From DASQPR01 sp963797675 (GTDB lineage Bacteria > Actinomycetota > Actinomycetes > Mycobacteriales > Micromonosporaceae), in the NCBI GenBank assembly GCA_963797675.1, contig CAWCQQ010000013.1, positions 1-64,000 of the forward strand: a stretch of DNA of 64,000 nt, given 5' to 3'. How positions within the stretch are numbered: the stretch's first letter is position 1; each line of letters starts with the position of its first letter. Shown here piece after piece: positions 10,457-18,282 of the stretch. A program made the translations under genes and the position numbers. The notes under the pieces were generated by a model, which was given only the letters and a program-made list of their open reading frames with translations, was not told the DNA's origin and did no database searches.

Positions 10457-11110
10457 TCACGCCAGGCCGTCGCCGATGAAGGCGAGGGTGAGCTGCTCGA
10501 GATGGTGCCGGGTGGATTCCGGGACGTCGCGCAGCGGTCCTTGCCCGACGAGTACGGCCAACCCGTGGACGGTCGACCAGACGGGGTACTCGATGCCGTC
10601 GCGTCGCGCCCGGTCGAGGATGCCGGCGTCGACCAGCTCGTCGAGCCTGGTACGCAGCTGACCCAGTGGTGTGCGGTCCGGTGCAGTCCCGTCGGCCGCG
10701 GCGGCGTAGGCGTGCTGCTGCGGGAGCGCGAATGCGGTGGCGAATAGTCCCGGCTCCTCGCGAGCGAAGTCCAGGTATGCGATGCCTATCGCGCCCAGGC
10801 GTCGCCGGGCCGCGGCGGCGTCACCGTGCCGGCCGCGTACGCGGGCGACGCCGGTGGCCATCCGGTCGGCCAGTTCGCGCATGGCGGCCGCGCAGACCTC
10901 GGCGAGGAGTTCGTCACGGTCGGCGAAGTGCCGGTAGGCGGCGTTGGGCACGACCCCCACGAGCCGGGTCGCTTCGCGGAGCAGTACGGCCTCCGGGCCA
11001 CCGCCCCGGGCCAGCTCGAGGCCGGCGGCGACGAGGCCGTCGCGCACAGCGCCCCGCGGACGGCGTCGCGGCGCCTGGTCCGTCTCTTCTGCCGATCGGC
11101 TGTTCGTCAC
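10457..11110 (-). CDS. TetR/AcrR-family transcriptional regulator (WHG-type C-terminal domain)
   Basis: Repressor of 217 aa. The N-terminal TetR HTH is recognisable (LVAAGLELARGGGPEAVLLREATRLVGV, then PNAAYRHFADRDELLAEV), followed by an all-helical ligand-binding domain of the WHG type (AIGIAYLDFAREEPGLFATAF). It is divergent from the alpha/beta hydrolase gene, and two identical-class 15-bp palindromes lie in between, 17 bases upstream of this start. By the usual logic of such pairs it represses the hydrolase and itself, with the hydrolase substrate as inducer (inference). Confidence 0.9.
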   Translation of the reverse strand: MTNSRSAEETDQAPRRRPRGAVRDGLVAAGLELARGGGPEAVLLREATRLVGVVPNAAYRHFADRDELLAEVCAAAMRELADRMATGVARVRGRHGDAAAARRRLGAIGIAYLDFAREEPGLFATAFALPQQHAYAAAADGTAPDRTPLGQLRTRLDELVDAGILDRARRDGIEYPVWSTVHGLAVLVGQGPLRDVPESTRHHLEQLTLAFIGDGLA

Positions 11111-11126
11111 GACGACAGCCTAACAA

Positions 11127-11169
11127 GTGGACAGTGTCCACGTGCCGCGGTAATGTGGACAGCGTCCAC
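11127..11169. promoter_or_regulatory. tandem TetR operators
   Basis: Two 15-bp palindromes, GTGGACAGTGTCCAC at 11127-11141 (perfect) and GTGGACAGCGTCCAC at 11155-11169 (perfect arms, centre base differs), 28 bp centre to centre, in the 78-bp divergent region between the tetR gene and the hydrolase. The arms GTGGAC/GTCCAC are of the type bound by TetR dimers. Confidence 0.8.
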
Positions 11170-11188
11170 TAATGTCGAGGAGGGCCTG

Positions 11189-12235
11189 ATGATCACGAAC
11201 AAGACGGTAGCCGTAGCGCAGCGGGATCGGGTGACGGCAGCGCAGTGGTTCGCCGGCGGGCAACGCATCCCGTACGACCCGGATTCTGCTCGTGTACTGA
11301 CCGAGGAGGAGGCCGCCGGGACTCCCGGTGCGCTGCGGGTCTTTGACCGCATCGCCGCCGAGACACCGGACCCGGATGCTTTATGGCTGACGCTGTTGCC
11401 CGGTTTCCCGGACGGCTCGTACGGCTGGGCGCAGGTGGACCGGATGCTCCCCGCCGACCTCGGCCCGCGGCTCTACGTGGAGCCGGTGGGCCAGGGCGAC
11501 TCGGACAAACCACGCGACTATCCGTACTCCACCATCGAGCGCGCGGATTTGGTCGAGGCGATGTGGCGTCACCACGGTGTGCGCCGCACCGTCGTCGTCA
11601 CCTTCGACTACACCTCGCTGGCCCTGCTCGAGCTGCTGCGCCGGCGGTTGGAACGGACGCACTCCGGCGAAACCTCGATGCCTGCGATCGTTGCAGTGCT
11701 CATGGTCAACGGAGGTCTGTTCGCCGACGCGCACACGCACCCCTGGCAGGGCACTCCGCTGTTGCGGACCCGCCTGGGCGCCCTCGGGATGCAGCGGGCG
11801 CAGCGCTCACCCCGCGTGTTCGACACTGCCATGCTGCGGGCCCGGCTGTATTCGCGCGGCTACCGGCCCACTTCGGCCGAGCTCGCCGACCTGCGTACGG
11901 CCATCACGCGCCGGGACGGTGCGGCGTTCCTGCACAACGCCGCCGGATTCGTCACCGAACACCGTCGCCACGCACAACGCTGGGATCTCGCCGCGATCGC
12001 TCGCGACCTGCACGGCGCGGTCGCGTTCTACATCGGCGGCAGCGACGAGGACCCCTACGAACACCGGCAGATCCAAGCCACCCGCGAGCGCGTGCCCGGC
12101 GCTGACGTCCTGACCTTCCCTGGCGGCCACCTCACCACCAGCGAACACCCCGACCTGCTCGCCTCGGCCATCACCGACATCGCCGTCCGCCACGGCGTCG
12201 GCATGGGAGCAGGCGACAGCGGCGACATCAGGTAG
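11189..12235 (+). CDS. alpha/beta hydrolase (haloalkane dehalogenase-like)
   Basis: Cytosolic alpha/beta-hydrolase-fold enzyme, 348 aa. Visible elements: the oxyanion-side motif LLPGFPDGSYGW, the strand-turn RLYVEPVGQGDSDKP, a nucleophile elbow TFDYT with Asp near residue 139 in place of the usual Ser, and a C-terminal catalytic His in FPGGHLTTSEHPD near residue 313. Asp nucleophiles are typical of dehalogenases and epoxide hydrolases; the substrate cannot be read from sequence. Start ATG at 11189 is preceded by GAGGAGGG. Divergent from the tetR gene and most likely its regulatory target. Confidence 0.85.
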   Translation: MITNKTVAVAQRDRVTAAQWFAGGQRIPYDPDSARVLTEEEAAGTPGALRVFDRIAAETPDPDALWLTLLPGFPDGSYGWAQVDRMLPADLGPRLYVEPVGQGDSDKPRDYPYSTIERADLVEAMWRHHGVRRTVVVTFDYTSLALLELLRRRLERTHSGETSMPAIVAVLMVNGGLFADAHTHPWQGTPLLRTRLGALGMQRAQRSPRVFDTAMLRARLYSRGYRPTSAELADLRTAITRRDGAAFLHNAAGFVTEHRRHAQRWDLAAIARDLHGAVAFYIGGSDEDPYEHRQIQATRERVPGADVLTFPGGHLTTSEHPDLLASAITDIAVRHGVGMGAGDSGDIR

Positions 12236-12392
12236 GTGCTGGCCGCGCATCGCGGGATGATCGGGGGAGTCGCGGCCGGGGGGACCACATCTGGCGGCGT
12301 GTTCCCACTCCTCGTGGCCCAGCCTGAGCCACGCGCCGGATCCGCGTGCAGGTCAATTGCATCGGTGAAGCGAGCGCCGCTCACCGGCCGCC

Positions 12393-13367
12393 TCACCGAT
12401 CGGCGCCGGCCAGCACCGGTTCGGGCTTCAGCTCCTGCGGGCCGGCTGCAGCCCCGGTACGCAGCTCGTCCAGCCGGACCAGCGTGACGCCGGCCGCGAT
12501 CAACAGCCCGCCGACGGCCTGTACCACGGTCGGCAACTGGGCCAGGAACAGCCAGGCGAACAGCACCGCGAACACGACTTCGAACAGGCCGAGGAATGAC
12601 GCCAGGCGAGCGCCGAGCAGCCGCGCGGCCTTGATGCCGGTCACGTACGACACGACCGCCGCCACCAGTGACAACCCGCCGATCGGCAGCAGCCAGCTGA
12701 CCTGGTGTCCGGCGAAGGTGACGTCGTCGAACCTGGCGTGCAGCGGCACGGCGCCGAGCACGCCGATCACCAGGAGCGTGATCGCGCCGATGCCCATACC
12801 GGCGCTGGCCAGAGCGAGGGCGGGAACGGCGTCGTCGCCGCGGGCGGAGAGCACGTAGTAGACGGCCAGGCCGACGGCGGCGCCCAGGCCCCACAGCACG
12901 CCGGCCCCGCTGACACCGCCCGCTCCGGTCAGGTCGAGCACGCAGATCAGGCCGGCGATGGCGATCACCGATCCGGCGATGGTCAGGCGGCGGGGCCGCT
13001 GCTGGTGCACTGCCCACATCCAGAGCACGACCAGTACCAGGCCCATGTACTCCATCAGCAGCGCAACCCCGACCGGCAGGTAGCGTACGGCGTTGAAGAA
13101 GCAGACCTGGGCGCCCGCGACGGCGAACACGCCGTAGATCGCGATCGTGCCGAAGTTGCTGCGCAGCCGGCGCCAGCGACCGCGCAGCGCCCAGAGCGCC
13201 GGGCCGAGCAACACGATCGCGGCGATACCGATCCGGAAGATCACCGCCGCGGCGGCGGACCAGCCGGCGTCGAGCAGGGAGGTGGCGAACGACCCCGACG
13301 TGCCGAAGGTGGCCGCCGACACCAGACCGAGGGCGATCCCGGAGCGCGCAGCTGACGACCGGTTCAT
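12393..13367 (-). CDS. EamA/DMT-family transporter
   Basis: Ten-helix membrane transporter of the drug/metabolite (EamA, RhaT-like) superfamily, 324 aa, with the expected two repeats of five helices (first repeat starts GIALGLVSAATFGTSGSFAT; the second ends ASFLGLFEVVFAVLFAWLFLAQLPTVVQAVGGLLI). Probable metabolite exporter. GGAGG precedes the ATG. It is divergent from the CGNR zinc-finger gene at 13446, a common actinobacterial pairing in which the CGNR protein probably controls the exporter. Confidence 0.92.
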   Translation of the reverse strand: MNRSSAARSGIALGLVSAATFGTSGSFATSLLDAGWSAAAAVIFRIGIAAIVLLGPALWALRGRWRRLRSNFGTIAIYGVFAVAGAQVCFFNAVRYLPVGVALLMEYMGLVLVVLWMWAVHQQRPRRLTIAGSVIAIAGLICVLDLTGAGGVSGAGVLWGLGAAVGLAVYYVLSARGDDAVPALALASAGMGIGAITLLVIGVLGAVPLHARFDDVTFAGHQVSWLLPIGGLSLVAAVVSYVTGIKAARLLGARLASFLGLFEVVFAVLFAWLFLAQLPTVVQAVGGLLIAAGVTLVRLDELRTGAAAGPQELKPEPVLAGADR

Positions 13368-13385
13368 GATGATCGACCTCCGTTG

Positions 13386-13419
13386 CTGTCATGACCAAAA
13401 AGTGCCACACTGATGACAG
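13386..13419. promoter_or_regulatory. inverted repeat in the eamA/CGNR divergent region
   Basis: CTGTCAT at 13386-13392 and its inverse ATGACAG at 13413-13419 lie 20 bases apart in the short divergent promoter region. An inner ACTG/CAGT palindrome overlaps the right arm. Candidate operator for the adjacent CGNR regulator; no direct evidence. Confidence 0.4.
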
Positions 13420-13445
13420 TATCCGGACGGATGACAGGGGTCAAG

Positions 13446-13997
13446 ATGGTCTTTGCCCATGACACGGAACTGGGTCTCGAGGCCGCCATCGGACTGATCA
13501 ACACCGACGGCTCGGACGGCGACACCCTCACCACCGTCCCCGCGCTCGACGCTTTCCTGGCGTGCCACGGCTTCACCGGCCGATTCGATCGGACCCAGGA
13601 GGAGCTGCAGGCCGTCCGTGATCTGCGACAGCGGCTGCGGGCGATCTGGGACGCCAACGAGGACGGCGTGGTCGACATCGTCAACGGACTCCTGCGCGAA
13701 TACCATGCTCAACCGCAACTCGTCCGGCACGATCAAGAGCCGTACCACCTACACGCGACCGCCTTCGACGCACCGCTGGTCGACCGGATGGCGGTCGAGG
13801 CGGCAATGGCGTTTCTCGACGTCGTACGCAGCGGCGAACTCGAACGGCTCCGCGTCTGCGCCCTCCCGACCTGCGGCGACGTCCTGATCGACCTCTCCAA
13901 GAACCGCTCCAAACGATTCTGCGACATCACCTGCGGCAACAACGCGGCCGTCACGGCGTACCGCGCTCGCAAGGCTGCCGGAGCCTCCGTACGGTGA
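13446..13997 (+). CDS. CGNR zinc-finger domain protein (ABATE domain), putative regulator
   Basis: Probable DNA-binding regulator, 183 aa from ATG 13446. The N-terminal ABATE-type domain starts MVFAHDTELGLEAAIGLINT, and the C-terminal CGNR zinc finger is complete: CALPTCGDVLIDLSKNRSKR then FCDITCGNNAAVTAYRARK, with four Cys for zinc. The start is set by the characteristic N-terminus of the family; an in-frame ATG at 13413 would add 11 residues. Divergent from the EamA exporter, which is the likely target. Confidence 0.88.
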   Translation: MVFAHDTELGLEAAIGLINTDGSDGDTLTTVPALDAFLACHGFTGRFDRTQEELQAVRDLRQRLRAIWDANEDGVVDIVNGLLREYHAQPQLVRHDQEPYHLHATAFDAPLVDRMAVEAAMAFLDVVRSGELERLRVCALPTCGDVLIDLSKNRSKRFCDITCGNNAAVTAYRARKAAGASVR

Positions 13998-14048
13998 GAA
14001 ACGGTCGTACTTTCGATCTACGGTGGGTGGGTTGTCGGAGGGGGTCGG

Positions 14049-14873
14049 ATGAGTGAGCAGCGTACGTACCCGCACGGTGTGCCGTGCTGGATCGACACTG
14101 AGCAGCCGGACACCGGCGCCGCGACTCGTTTCTACGGTGGGTTGTTCGGCTGGACGTTCGAGGAGGCGGTGCCGCCCGGTGGCCCCGGGTCGTATCTGAT
14201 CGCGAAGCTCGACGGGCGCGATGTCGCCGCGATCGGCCCGGGTTCGGACGCGCCGTCGTGGAACACCTACATCGCGGTGAACGATACCGATGCCGCCGCT
14301 GCGGCCGTGGTCACCGCCGGCGGCGCGGTCCTCGCCGAACCGTGGGACGCCGGTCCGGGCGGCCGGGCAGCGGTCTGCGCCGACCCCGCCGGCGCGCGGT
14401 TCCGCCTCTGGCAGCCGCGCCGCCGGCTTGGTGCGCAGGTCGTCAACGTTCCCGGCGCGTGGAACTTCAGCAACCTGCGCACCGATGATCCGGGCCAGGC
14501 CCGGGCGTTCTACACGGCCGTGTTCGGCTGGGTGGCCGATGACATGGGCGAGGGGGCCGGGGCGATGCTGCGCGTGCCCGGTTACGGCGACCATCTGGCC
14601 CGGACCGTCGATCCCGGCATTCACCGGCGTCAGGCCGGTGCGCCGGCGGGCTTCGCCGATGTCGTTGCCGGCATCGAGCCGCTCGCGCCCGGCCAACCGA
14701 CACAGTGGCGTGTGAAGTTCAGCGTGGCCGACCGCGATGACAGCGCCGCGACCGCCGAGCGGCTCGGCGCGGTGATCGTGGCGACAACGGAGTCGCGCTG
14801 GACAAAGGAGGCGGCGATCCGGGATCCGCAGGGTGCCGAGTTCAGCCTGAGCCAGTTCACACCACCGGCCTGA
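14049..14873 (+). CDS. VOC-family protein with two glyoxalase/bleomycin-resistance domains
   Basis: Soluble protein of 274 aa with two VOC modules (about residues 5-125 and 138-270), each containing the ARAFYTAVFGW-type motif (ATRFYGGLFGW and ARAFYTAVFGW). This is the layout of the mycobacterial CFP30B/27-kDa antigen group. GGAGGGGG lies 5-12 bases before the ATG. The metal ligands and substrate are not certain. It follows the CGNR gene after 51 bases on the same strand. Confidence 0.9.
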   Translation: MSEQRTYPHGVPCWIDTEQPDTGAATRFYGGLFGWTFEEAVPPGGPGSYLIAKLDGRDVAAIGPGSDAPSWNTYIAVNDTDAAAAAVVTAGGAVLAEPWDAGPGGRAAVCADPAGARFRLWQPRRRLGAQVVNVPGAWNFSNLRTDDPGQARAFYTAVFGWVADDMGEGAGAMLRVPGYGDHLARTVDPGIHRRQAGAPAGFADVVAGIEPLAPGQPTQWRVKFSVADRDDSAATAERLGAVIVATTESRWTKEAAIRDPQGAEFSLSQFTPPA

Positions 14874-15065
14874 CCGACCGTCCGGCGGCCGATTGCAGCG
14901 GGTCCGCACGAACCACGCATACCACTGACTTATGGTTGCTGGCCTTCGAAATATAGGTTGAGCAAACCGCTAATCTGTGGTCTGGTCTGATTGTCGCGCG
15001 CCGTACAAAGCGGAAAGTAGCAGGTCAGAAGGCTTGCCGGCCGCGACTTCTGGTTGGATGTCGGG

Positions 15066-15464
15066 ATGACACTCCCGATCGGGATCCTCTTCTACCGGCC
15101 ACGCGGTCGGTGGAACCAGCAGCGGCGGTACTCGGTATGGGTCGACGGCCGGCTTGTGTGCCGGCTCGCCCGTGGCCGGGCCTGCGAGGTGGCATTGTCT
15201 CCAGGGCGGCACGTGATCGAGGCGCGCGTGGCCCGGACCGCCAGTCAGCCGGTCGAACTCGATGTGTCCGAGGCAGGTACGCCGATGCACGTCCAGGTCG
15301 CGTACGCCGGGAAGGTCTTCCTCTTCGGGGCGTTGTGGCGCGCCTTCACCTTCCGACACTGGCTCGCCGTTGTTCCCGATCTCGCCCCCGCGTCGGCGGT
15401 CCCGCCGGGCATCACGGGAGAGACGCTGCCGCCAGCGGCGCTGGTGCCTGCGCGAAAGTCTTAG
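15066..15464 (+). CDS. hypothetical protein
   Basis: Protein of about 132 aa, not recognised as a named family. The segment RYSVWVDGRLVCRLARGRAC then LSPGRHVIEARVARTASQPV looks like an all-beta sandwich with a PEGA-like strand pattern. The second half has a hydrophobic stretch (AYAGKVFLFGALWRAFTF) that could be membrane-associated. ATG at 15066 is chosen; TTG at 15054 is an in-frame alternative. The surrounding DNA from 14930 is less GC-rich than its neighbours. Confidence 0.6.
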   Translation: MTLPIGILFYRPRGRWNQQRRYSVWVDGRLVCRLARGRACEVALSPGRHVIEARVARTASQPVELDVSEAGTPMHVQVAYAGKVFLFGALWRAFTFRHWLAVVPDLAPASAVPPGITGETLPPAALVPARKS

Positions 15465-15510
15465 ATGTCGAAACATGCGCCATAGCCGCTAAACCCCTAT
15501 TATGGGACAT

Positions 15511-15813
15511 ATGTCGTTCACCGTGATTACGCGCTTCGCGGCCGACCCGGCCACGTTCCAGCAGTACGCCGCCGCGAACCACGAGCAGATGGCTCGCATC
15601 GCCGAGGAATCCAAGGGGTACGGCTGCATCAGCCACTTCTTCGTAGCCGGTGACGGCGACATCCTCGCGGTCGACGAGTGGGAGACCGTGGAGCAATGCC
15701 AGCAGTTCTTCGGCAACCAGCCCGAGATTCCCGACGTGATGCGCGGAATCGGCGCGACCGGGGCGCCCGAGACCGCCTTTTACCAGAAGCTGCAGACGGG
15801 AGGTGACTTCTGA
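15511..15813 (+). CDS. ABM/quinol-monooxygenase-like small protein
   Basis: Small protein of about 100 aa with the antibiotic-biosynthesis-monooxygenase type ferredoxin-like fold: MSFTVITRFAADPATFQQYA, then ISHFFVAGDGDILAVDEWE and a C-terminal FYQKLQTGG strand. A TATTAT -10-like element lies 8-13 bases before the ATG at 15511, so the mRNA may be leaderless; ATG at 15502 is the alternative. Function unknown; such proteins oxidise phenols or quinols or act without cofactor. Confidence 0.75.
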   Translation: MSFTVITRFAADPATFQQYAAANHEQMARIAEESKGYGCISHFFVAGDGDILAVDEWETVEQCQQFFGNQPEIPDVMRGIGATGAPETAFYQKLQTGGDF

Positions 15814-15951
15814 CCGCCGACATCGAAGGTTTCCAGCTTCATTTGTGCTGGTCTTCGACGGCCCGGTGTCGCCGCCCATCAGTGGCGACGCACACTACAG
15901 AGCGAACGGTTCGGTAAGACCGTCGAAGGTTGGCAAAGTCATCGCGGTACG

Positions 15952-16446
15952 TCAGTCGGCCAGCCGGAACAGAAGCTCCGTTTCCCGTCTGCCCGCGTCG
16001 TTGTCCGGGGTGTCACCGGTCTTGTTCACCAGCAGGCGGCAACCCCACCTGCGGCCTAACGGCGTTTCCGACACATCCCATTCCATGGCACGCTCGGCCG
16101 CCCAGTCGAGCACCTCGGCGGTGACATCGACGAGTTCGCCGGCATCACCGACATGGGTAGCGGTCACATACCTTCCGGCGGGTAGGACACCGGACACGAC
16201 ATCGCCGGCGGCCGGCACGCGGATCGCGACCGGCACCCCAGCCTCGACTTCCAGTTCCCGCTCCATGTCGATCACGTTGAACTTCAAGAACGGCGCCCCC
16301 GCCGGTTCGATCCCGTGTTCGCGAAGCCAGCCGAAGACCTCCGGCAGACGGTCCGTGATCAGACTGAAGGTCTCCATGGTCACGGCCCGCCTGATCGCCA
16401 CGTACGGCTGCTCGGCAAGATCGACAACGGTGGGTTCGATACGCAC
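15952..16446 (-). CDS. GyrI-like / AraC effector-binding domain protein
   Basis: Stand-alone small-molecule-binding domain of the GyrI-like (SHS2-type) superfamily, 164 aa. Typical elements are the early IEPTVVDLAEQPYVAIRR, the central FLKFNVIDMERELEVEAGVP, and VLPAGRYVTATHVG ... EWDVSETP. GTG at 16446 is chosen because GGGAG lies 8 bases upstream; TTG at 16461 is the longer alternative. Such proteins bind hydrophobic or cationic compounds; no DNA-binding domain is present. Confidence 0.8.
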   Translation of the reverse strand: MRIEPTVVDLAEQPYVAIRRAVTMETFSLITDRLPEVFGWLREHGIEPAGAPFLKFNVIDMERELEVEAGVPVAIRVPAAGDVVSGVLPAGRYVTATHVGDAGELVDVTAEVLDWAAERAMEWDVSETPLGRRWGCRLLVNKTGDTPDNDAGRRETELLFRLAD

Positions 16447-16546
16447 TTCGGACTCTCCCAATCAGCAAAGACTGCGGCAGGCGAACGCTATAGGTCGCCT
16501 ACGACACCCTGCGCAGCCCCCGCACGCGGGAACATCCGTTCGGTGA

Positions 16547-16936
16547 TCAGACCGAGAACCCGGCGACGTGATCCGGGGTGAGCCGCCCGATCAGCCGGTG
16601 CGAGCCCGGTGGGTCAGGCGGTGGATCCTGGCCGAGATAGCGCCGCGTCAATTCGATCGACAGAGTGCGGTCGGGGTCGTCGATCAGTTCGACGGTGCCG
16701 CGGATATCCACGGTCCGGTACGGGTCGTCCGCGGCGAATACCGTGACCGAGGCCCGCGGATCGCGGCGCAGGTTGCGGGCCTTCCGACGCTGGTCGTGGG
16801 TCGTAAAGATCACTACGTCGTCGTCCCGAGCGGCCCAGATCACCGAGGTCTGCGGCGTACCGTCGGGATTGAGGGTCGCCAGGACTGCGAAGCTGCGGCC
16901 GTCCAGGAGCTCTCTGACCCGGTCGTCAAGAATCAT
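16547..16936 (-). CDS. PPOX-class F420-dependent oxidoreductase
   Basis: Split-barrel flavin/F420-binding protein, 129 aa (FDOR/PPOX class). The N-terminus RSFAVLATLNPDGTPQTSVIW and the following DDDVVIFTTHDQRRKARNLR (the KxRNL signature) match the family. It likely uses cofactor F420 or binds FMN/heme for an unidentified redox reaction. GGAGCGAAAC lies just before the ATG. It precedes the GyrI-like gene on the same strand, and they may be co-transcribed. Confidence 0.9.
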   Translation of the reverse strand: MILDDRVRELLDGRSFAVLATLNPDGTPQTSVIWAARDDDVVIFTTHDQRRKARNLRRDPRASVTVFAADDPYRTVDIRGTVELIDDPDRTLSIELTRRYLGQDPPPDPPGSHRLIGRLTPDHVAGFSV

Positions 16937-17056
16937 GTTTCGCTCCTTGTCCGCTCCGCGCAGCGAGTAGCTACCGTTACCGCCACTATGTCATCAGAAG
17001 GCGTTGTTCCATGCGGTGGACCGATCATCTCAACGCCGAGACGGCTGACCAGGACG

Positions 17057-17542
17057 TCAACCGGTAGTCTCGGCTGTCATCTCAAGGCGTCCGACCGGAC
17101 GATCGCCCTTGAACCAACCGCCGGACATCGCCGATCGCGACACTGCCACGCGGTATTCGCCGGCGAATTCGATGGACGGGTGCGTTCCCGTTTCCACGTA
17201 GTCGATCTCGCGGAATACGAGGTCTGGGCCGTCGGCTCCGCTTGACGCGTCTTCGCGCCGCTGGCCTGCGGCGCCGGCGATCCGTGTCACGGTCCCCGAA
17301 TCGCCGTATGTCAGGGTTCCGTTGAACGACTGCTCCGACCATTCGCCGATGACCAATCGCAGATCGGGGATAACGCGGCTGGGATCGTTGATGCCGCTGT
17401 ACGAGCCGCGCCATCTGGACGGAATCCGCGTTGCATCGGTGGTGAGTCCCCACCGTTCCGAGGCTGCGAGGTGCTCGAGAACGAGGTCTCTCCACTCGCG
17501 ATCGCGGTGGCTGTAACTGATGAAGACCTTCGTACGTTCCAC
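17057..17542 (-). CDS. TIR-domain protein with large internal deletion, fused to C-terminal beta-barrel-like domain
   Basis: Protein of 161 aa from GTG 17542 (GGAG 6-9 bases upstream). Residues 3-30 are a clear TIR start (TKVFISYSHRDREWRDLVLE), continuing GLTTDATRIP, the region that in full TIR domains precedes the second strand. The sequence then jumps to SRWRGSYSGINDPSRVIPDL and a beta-rich region with WSEQSFNGTLTYGDSGTVTR, GEYRVAV and GGWFKGDRPVGRLEM. About 90 residues of a normal TIR domain, including the catalytic Glu region used by NADase TIRs, are absent. It is therefore probably an inactive remnant of a TIR effector or signalling protein, although the frame remains open. Divergent from the GrpB gene. 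Confidence 0.65.
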   Translation of the reverse strand: MERTKVFISYSHRDREWRDLVLEHLAASERWGLTTDATRIPSRWRGSYSGINDPSRVIPDLRLVIGEWSEQSFNGTLTYGDSGTVTRIAGAAGQRREDASSGADGPDLVFREIDYVETGTHPSIEFAGEYRVAVSRSAMSGGWFKGDRPVGRLEMTAETTG

Positions 17543-17621
17543 GATGCTCCACACTAGAGAGCGGGCGGCGAGGACCGATAGTGGGTCAGCGGGGGAACGT
17601 GCGTGCGGGTACGGTCGTCGA

Positions 17622-18218
17622 ATGCGTAGGCCTCCGCTCCTGGGCGTTCTGGCGCCCGTCACCCGAGAACGGCTCTCCACGCGGGCGGTCGGGGACCGAC
17701 CGGAACATGGTCAAGGCACCCGCGCCGTCACGATCGACGAGTACGACCCGGCGTGGCCGACGATGTTCGCCGGCGAGGAGGCTCGGATCCGGGATGCACT
17801 CGGACCGACGGCGCTCGCGGTCGACCACGTCGGATCCACTGCGGTAGTCGGTCTGGCCGCGAAGAACCGGCTCGACATCGACTTGATCGTGGCCGATCCG
17901 GCCGACGAGGACGCCTACGTCCCGGCACTCGAACCGGCCGGGTACATCCTGCGCACCCGCGAACCCGACTGGTACGAACACCGTTGCCTGTGGACCCATG
18001 ACCATGGAGTCAACCTGCATGTCTTCGGTCCGGATTGCGACGAGCATCTCCGCCATCTGATCTTTCGCGACTGGCTGCGGACGCACGCGGAGGACCGGGA
18101 GCGCTATGAGGCCGAGAAGCGCCGGATCGCGGACGAAAATCAGTGGGACATCGTCGAGTACGTCCAGCAGAAGTCGACCGTCATCCACGAAATTCTGCGA
18201 CGTGCCGGTCTGAGCTGA
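17622..18218 (+). CDS. GrpB family protein (UPF0157)
   Basis: Nucleotidyltransferase-fold protein of the GrpB family, about 198 aa. The core starts VTIDEYDPAWPTMFAGEEAR and contains the invariant VDHVGSTAVVGLAAKNRLDI and the following DLIV; the C-terminal helix is LRTHAEDRERYEAEKRRIAD. The GS and DxD-like residues of the fold are visible, but no substrate is known. The start at 17622 is tentative: the open frame extends to 17520 and no ribosome binding site decides it. Confidence 0.85.
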   Translation: MRRPPLLGVLAPVTRERLSTRAVGDRPEHGQGTRAVTIDEYDPAWPTMFAGEEARIRDALGPTALAVDHVGSTAVVGLAAKNRLDIDLIVADPADEDAYVPALEPAGYILRTREPDWYEHRCLWTHDHGVNLHVFGPDCDEHLRHLIFRDWLRTHAEDRERYEAEKRRIADENQWDIVEYVQQKSTVIHEILRRAGLS

Positions 18219-18246
18219 CCAGCTCGCGGCCTGGCCTTTGACCACA

Positions 18247-18278
18247 AAGCTCGGGGTGCTTGAGGGCACCCCGAGCTT
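18247..18278. terminator. bidirectional terminator hairpin
   Basis: Perfect 13-bp stem AAGCTCGGGGTGC / GCACCCCGAGCTT with a 6-base loop between the convergent GrpB and beta-propeller genes. It is placed 28 bases after the GrpB stop and 5 bases after the propeller stop. Confidence 0.85.
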
Positions 18279-18282
18279 GCGA

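Noticed and set aside
15814..18282. Anti-phage defence island around the TIR protein
   Set aside because: Neighbours are GyrI-like, PPOX and GrpB proteins with no defence role, no nuclease or sensor gene is adjacent, and the TIR domain is internally deleted.
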